Shown here: in pieces, positions 6,915 through 9,161 of the stretch | Numbering within the stretch: position 1 is the first letter of the stretch | Layout of the letters: every line of letters begins with the position of its first letter | Origin: Desulfobacterales bacterium CG23_combo_of_CG06-09_8_20_14_all_52_9 | GTDB lineage: Bacteria > Desulfobacterota > Desulfobacteria > Desulfobacterales > UBA2156 | Direction: 5' to 3' | DNA length: 9,161 nt | Assembly: GCA_002771315.1 (NCBI GenBank) | Contig: PCSF01000144.1 | Span: 11,254-20,414 of the forward strand | The notes under the pieces: model-generated | What the model saw: the letters and a program-made list of their open reading frames with translations, nothing else | The model's database searches: none | What the model was told of the DNA's origin: nothing | Translations under genes and position numbers: made by a program

Positions 6915-6919
6915 TCCCT
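6915..6919 (-). promoter_or_regulatory. Ribosome binding site deciding the DUF2207 start
   Basis: AGGGA on the minus strand lies eight bases before ATG 6906 but only two bases before the in-frame GTG 6912. The ATG is therefore the likelier start, which trims two residues from the longest frame. Confidence 0.6.
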
Positions 6920-6920
6920 G

Positions 6921-7475
6921 TTAAAAAGAAACTTTGGGCACCGCGCGGTCGGCTTCGTCGGTGATTTCGAAAAACTCCGCCTGCTTGAAGCCGAAGAAAT
7001 TGGCCACGAGATTGCTGGGAAAAGACTCCACCTGGATGTTATAATCCCGGACGGTCCCGTTATAGTAACGACGGGCCATCTGGATCTGTTCTTCGAGCTG
7101 GGAAAGCTGTCCCTGGAGATCCAAGAAATTCTGATTGGCCTTCAGGTCAGGATATCCCTCGGCTACGGCGAATAGGTTTGCCAGAGACCGTGAGAGGGCG
7201 CCTTCCAGTTTCGCCCTTTCCCCCACATTCTGGGTGCCCATGCTCTGGGCGCGCAGTTCGGTGACCTTTTCCAGGACGCCGCGTTCATGCCCCATATACC
7301 CCTTGACGGTCTCCAAGAGGTTGAGGATGAGATTGGCCCGTCGCTTGAGTTGGACCTCGATGCCGCTCCAACCTTCTTTGACCATGTTCCGATTCTTTAC
7401 CAGGCTGTTGTAAATCGCTACCAGCCACACGGCGAGTACGAGAACGATACCGATGAAAATCAGCAGGGCAATCAT
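6921..7475 (-). CDS. lemA: LemA family protein, 184 aa
   Basis: This is a small protein with one N-terminal transmembrane helix (about residues 2-21) followed by an all-helical domain. The family hallmarks are in order: YNSLVKNRNMV (22-32), GIEVQLKRRANLILNLLETV (38-57), ALSRSLANLFAVAEGYPDLK (93-112), QNFLDLQGQLSQLEEQIQMA (115-134), RRYYNGTVRDYN (135-146) and FPSNLVANFFGFK (152-164). The length is normal for the family. LemA proteins are widespread, but their molecular function is not established. The start is fixed by AAAGGAG (7483-7489), seven bases before the ATG. It is the first intact gene of a minus-strand pair with the DUF2207 gene, and a frameshifted small gene ends 23 bp upstream. Confidence 0.95.
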   Translation of the reverse strand: MIALLIFIGIVLVLAVWLVAIYNSLVKNRNMVKEGWSGIEVQLKRRANLILNLLETVKGYMGHERGVLEKVTELRAQSMGTQNVGERAKLEGALSRSLANLFAVAEGYPDLKANQNFLDLQGQLSQLEEQIQMARRYYNGTVRDYNIQVESFPSNLVANFFGFKQAEFFEITDEADRAVPKVSF

Positions 7476-7498
7476 GAAGAGGCTCCTTTCATCAAGAC

Positions 7499-7838
7499 TC
7501 AGGCTTTTTCAACCGCGAAATAAAATAGATATGCCATTTTTGCAGTCTTTCCCTCGTCACTGTGGATGAATATCTCAATCTGGAGACGCTTGCAACTTTC
7601 TCTTCCCTCTATACGACCGATGACTCGGATACCATTTGGATCGGGATTTACGCTCACCATAAATATACGATAGGATTGGGGGGGCGTGTCGACCGTTTTT
7701 TTATCGAGGTGCTTTTCTTGGATTTTTTGCCGGGGCTGCGTAACGGCGCCACAAGTTCTATATTTTCCTTGGCATCGGTTTCTTCTATGTTTTTAGGGGA
7801 ATGATCGATTTCGGTTTCTTTTTCAATTCGTTGGGCAT
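7499..7838 (-). pseudogene. Frameshifted small gene upstream of lemA, product unrecognised
   Basis: On the minus strand, one frame ends at TGA 7499-7501 and reads very like protein for its last 70 or so codons (DTPPQSYRIFMVSVNPDPNG, then IRVIGRIEGRESCKRLQIEI, ending YLFYFAVEKA). Its only ATG (7660) is internal and lacks a ribosome binding site. Upstream of about 7725 the protein-like signal moves to another frame (HSPKNIEETDAKENIELVAP), and before about 7790 possibly to the third (ATG 7838, MPNELKKKPKS). Runs of T6 (7723-7728), T7 (7696-7702) and G7 (7678-7684) on the plus strand lie where the frame changes. The C-terminal strands loosely resemble an FxLyD-like beta-sandwich, but I would not name it. 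Either it is a decayed gene or there are homopolymer sequencing errors. The antisense plus-strand frame (7562-7804) is judged a shadow. Confidence 0.4.
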
Positions 7839-7897
7839 CTGAAGGTGGGTATGTATTAAGGACTGGGGAACAACACCTAAGTCCTTGAAAATATTGA

Positions 7898-7951
7898 TGG
7901 TGCCGAAGGCCGGACTTGAACCGGCTCGGTTCTCCCCACTACCCCCTCAAG
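7898..7951 (-). other. 3' fragment of tRNA-Leu(GAG): probable integrase attachment site
   Basis: Read on the minus strand, the segment runs from the base before the anticodon loop to the CCA end. It has anticodon loop TTGAGGG with anticodon GAG (7946-7948), the 3' anticodon strand GGTAG, a 13-base class II variable region, a T-arm with GCCGG / TTCAAGT / CCGGC (7909-7925), the 3' acceptor strand CTTCGGC, discriminator A, and encoded CCA (7898-7900). The 5' half is absent: the bases before the loop read GGAGC where CTACC is needed to pair, and no D-arm or 5' acceptor strand GCCGAAG follows. It cannot be a functional tRNA. Tyrosine integrases often cross over in the anticodon loop and leave exactly such a 3' half at the far end of the element, so DNA to the right (from 7952) would be element-derived and DNA to the left original chromosome. 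Confidence 0.8.
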
Positions 7952-8064
7952 CTCCGAAGCATTTTTTTACAACTTGTTGAAATATATATAACTATTTGAA
8001 ATTTAGGAAAAAAATAGTTCTCCCTTATCCCGTTTTTGCCGGTTTTTTGGGATTTTGGAAGGTT

Positions 8065-8084
8065 TTCTTTAGCCATTCTTTAGC
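8065..8084 (+). repeat. Tandem 9-bp direct repeat TTCTTTAGC (possible integrase arm sites)
   Basis: TTCTTTAGC occurs at 8065-8073 and again at 8076-8084, an 11-base period that puts both copies on about the same helix face. The pair lies about 115-130 bp from the tRNA break, a typical position for arm-type sites bound by a tyrosine integrase. The repeat is seen directly; the role is inferred. Confidence 0.5.
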
Positions 8085-8150
8085 GGGATTTGAGCGAAAA
8101 AGTTTAATCAGCTGACGTTGAAGAAGCGTATAAAAATTTCTTTTCATTGT

Positions 8151-8190
8151 CAAGTTTGCCGGCCTAAAAGGCTACTTGTCTTGATTTTTT
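8151..8190 (+). terminator. Weak hairpin followed by a T-run
   Basis: CAAGT (8151-8155) pairs with ACTTG (8174-8178). Inside it, GCCT (8162-8165) pairs with AGGC (8169-8172). A T6 run follows at 8185-8190 after a six-base gap. The stem is interrupted and the T-run is displaced, so this is only a weak candidate terminator. Confidence 0.2.
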
Positions 8191-8297
8191 ATTATCCATG
8201 ATTTCAATAAATTATAAGGATATCAAATCGTTGCTGCGTAATAAGTTGAGTGAATTCGTCAATGTAATGAGAATTTACTCGAATTTGTCTATCGAAA

Positions 8298-8319
8298 TTC
8301 ACGCAGTTTTTCACGCAGT
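8298..8319 (+). repeat. Tandem 10-bp direct repeat TTCACGCAGT
   Basis: TTCACGCAGT occurs at 8298-8307 and 8310-8319, a 12-base period. It resembles the first repeat pair in size and spacing but not in sequence. It may be a second set of integrase or excisionase sites, or a regulator's half-sites. Confidence 0.45.
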
Positions 8320-8352
8320 GGTAGTTACCTCTATTTTGATTTCCGACTGATA

Positions 8353-8390
8353 TGTTACAACCGTTTCCCTCCATTTCAATCTTTGTAACA
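8353..8390. promoter_or_regulatory. 8-bp perfect inverted repeat, possible operator
   Basis: TGTTACAA (8353-8360) and TTGTAACA (8383-8390) are exact reverse complements with 22 bases between them, so the half-site centres are 30 bp apart, close to three helical turns. It lies about 125 bp upstream of the B3/B4 gene start and could bind a dimeric regulator or recombination protein. No T-run follows, so it is not a terminator. Confidence 0.4.
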
Positions 8391-8447
8391 CCTGGTTAAC
8401 TTTCAAATACAGTTGGCACGAGGAAGGATGCGCCAGCCATGTTAGAA

Positions 8448-8476
8448 TTGCGCAATAGCGGAAAAACGATTATAGG
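8448..8476 (+). promoter_or_regulatory. Weak promoter candidate for the B3/B4 gene
   Basis: TTGCGC (8448-8453) and TATAGG (8471-8476) are 17 bases apart and lie upstream of the ATG at 8514. Both hexamers depart from consensus, so the call rests mainly on spacing and location. Confidence 0.3.
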
Positions 8477-8513
8477 ATACTATCATGCAATCCTCTGAAA
8501 AAAGGATATAGGG

Positions 8514-9161
8514 ATGTTGCATTTTTCCATTACCCGTGCTTACGAGAAACGATATCCGGGTGTTTCATTTGGCCTCACTCTGATTGCAGACTGCCGGAAC
8601 TGGATTAATCCCGAAGGCTTTGACCAGCATAAAAGAAAGCATCTCAGAAAGATGAGAAAGCGCGAGACGCTTGGTGCGATCACCCAACGGGTAGAGACCT
8701 ATGATCGGTTTTTCTCCGGTTTCGGTTTTGAATGCCCCCTTTCCAAGCACCTGAAAAGGACCGTTCAAAGCGGATTTCCCCGGTACAACCTCATGGTGGA
8801 CACACATTTCATGGCCGAGATGTGCGCCGGCATCCTGGTTGCCGTAACCGACTTTGACCGTTTTGACGGAGCGTTGTCCCTTGACATTGCAGATGGAGGC
8901 GAGCTGTGCAGGGGGATGGGCGGGCAAAGCATGAAGACCAAACAAGGCGAGATCGTCCTGAGGGACGAAAAAGAGATTGTCTGCATCCTCTGCCAGGGTG
9001 CGGATGAAAAAACCCGGGTGACCGAGAATACAAAAAATGTCCTTTTTTATGGATATGCCGTGCCCGGCATCGAAGCGCGGGACATAGAACAAGGCCTTTG
9101 CATTGCTTCAGAAACGATGGTGGCGTTCGGCAGCGGCAAGGAAGTCTTTTTCGAGGTTTTC
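8514..9161 (+). CDS. Free-standing B3/B4 tRNA-binding domain protein (PheT-related), 3' end beyond window
   Basis: The frame opens at ATG 8514, seven bases after AAAGGA (8501-8506), and stays open for 216 codons to the window edge, so the stop is not seen. The product resembles stand-alone B3/B4-domain proteins related to the phenylalanyl-tRNA synthetase beta subunit, where this domain forms the editing site that hydrolyses mischarged Tyr-tRNA(Phe). Family features in order are RVETYDRFFSGFGF (59-72), which replaces the usual 'ayRelfrafG' motif, FPRYNLMVDTHFMAEM (88-103) for the conserved 'P-x-N-x-v-D-x-x-N' segment, DIADGGE (124-130), and TRVTENTKNVLFYGYAV (167-183) matching 'T-x-x-T-k-n-al'. 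There is no signal peptide, so it is cytoplasmic. Whether free-standing members edit tRNA is not established. A 175-residue antisense frame (8565-9092) is a shadow. It is probably nearly complete, since relatives are about 220-240 residues. Confidence 0.85.
   Translation, partial: MLHFSITRAYEKRYPGVSFGLTLIADCRNWINPEGFDQHKRKHLRKMRKRETLGAITQRVETYDRFFSGFGFECPLSKHLKRTVQSGFPRYNLMVDTHFMAEMCAGILVAVTDFDRFDGALSLDIADGGELCRGMGGQSMKTKQGEIVLRDEKEIVCILCQGADEKTRVTENTKNVLFYGYAVPGIEARDIEQGLCIASETMVAFGSGKEVFFEVF

Larger units (their letters stand above)
7952..8513. other. AT-rich 560-bp stretch without a confident gene
   Basis: This region between the tRNA fragment and the B3/B4 gene is clearly more AT-rich than its flanks. 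It holds an AT tract (7961-8040), two pairs of short direct repeats (8065-8084, 8298-8319), a possible hairpin with a T-run (8151-8190) and an inverted repeat (8353-8390). A 50-codon plus-strand frame (8198-8350) has no ribosome binding site. No integrase, excisionase or transposase is visible. The content fits an attachment-site region better than a gene desert of other origin. Confidence 0.55.

Noticed and set aside
7562..7804. Plus-strand 80-codon ORF
   Set aside because: It has no ribosome binding site, an unnatural residue mix, and lies antisense to a better protein-like signal on the minus strand.
7860..7884. GGACT/AGTCC inverted repeat just downstream of the tRNA fragment as a terminator
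   Set aside because: The stem is only 5 bp with a 15-base loop and no T-run.
8198..8350. Plus-strand 50-codon ORF in the AT-rich stretch
   Set aside because: It has no Shine-Dalgarno, no recognisable family, and overlaps a pair of direct repeats.
8439..8498. 20-codon ORF beginning MLELRNSGK as a leader peptide of the B3/B4 gene
   Set aside because: It has no RBS at a useful distance and overlaps the promoter candidate.
8565..9092. Minus-strand 175-codon ORF
   Set aside because: It is antisense to the B3/B4-domain gene, which has a good RBS and clear family motifs.

Overview
The window looks like chromosomal DNA of a Gram-negative bacterium, most likely a deltaproteobacterium (Desulfobacterota). 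That placement is an inference from gene style and moderate GC and is not proven. It holds conserved membrane-biology genes interrupted by an accessory stretch, and it ends in a probable integration junction.

Positions 1-2409 carry a plus-strand operon. It consists of the last codons of an upstream gene (probably the ABC ATPase), a 561-residue ABC exporter permease joined to it by an ATGA overlap, and a glyoxalase II-like metallo-beta-lactamase-fold hydrolase.

Positions 2410-4146 are an accessory patch: a decayed small gene, the 3' remnant of an ORF6N (KilA-type) phage antirepressor gene, a complete RelE/ParE-type toxin-antitoxin pair with a good promoter, and a small ORF with a strong Shine-Dalgarno. 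Two direct copies of a 60-bp repeat (56/60 identical, 1405 bp apart) bracket most of this patch. One copy abuts the phage gene remnant and the other abuts the start of the next gene.

Positions 4147-7475 hold a zinc-ribbon rhomboid protease on the plus strand. It converges, 6 bp apart, on a minus-strand lemA-DUF2207 pair. All three products are predicted membrane proteins.

Positions 7499-7838 look like a frameshifted small minus-strand gene just upstream of lemA. At 7898-7951 lies the 3' part of a tRNA-Leu(GAG) gene, intact from the anticodon loop to CCA but without its 5' part. A break at that point is typical of a tyrosine-integrase attachment site. The AT-rich, apparently gene-free DNA to its right (7952-8513) holds two pairs of short direct repeats and one inverted repeat, which would fit integrase or regulator binding sites. 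No integrase gene is in view, so the element, if present, must extend rightward or have been deleted.

From 8514 an open frame runs off the window end. It encodes a free-standing B3/B4-domain protein related to the phenylalanyl-tRNA synthetase beta subunit. No clearly new multi-gene system is visible. The most informative signals are the tRNA/att junction and the repeat-bracketed toxin-antitoxin patch.
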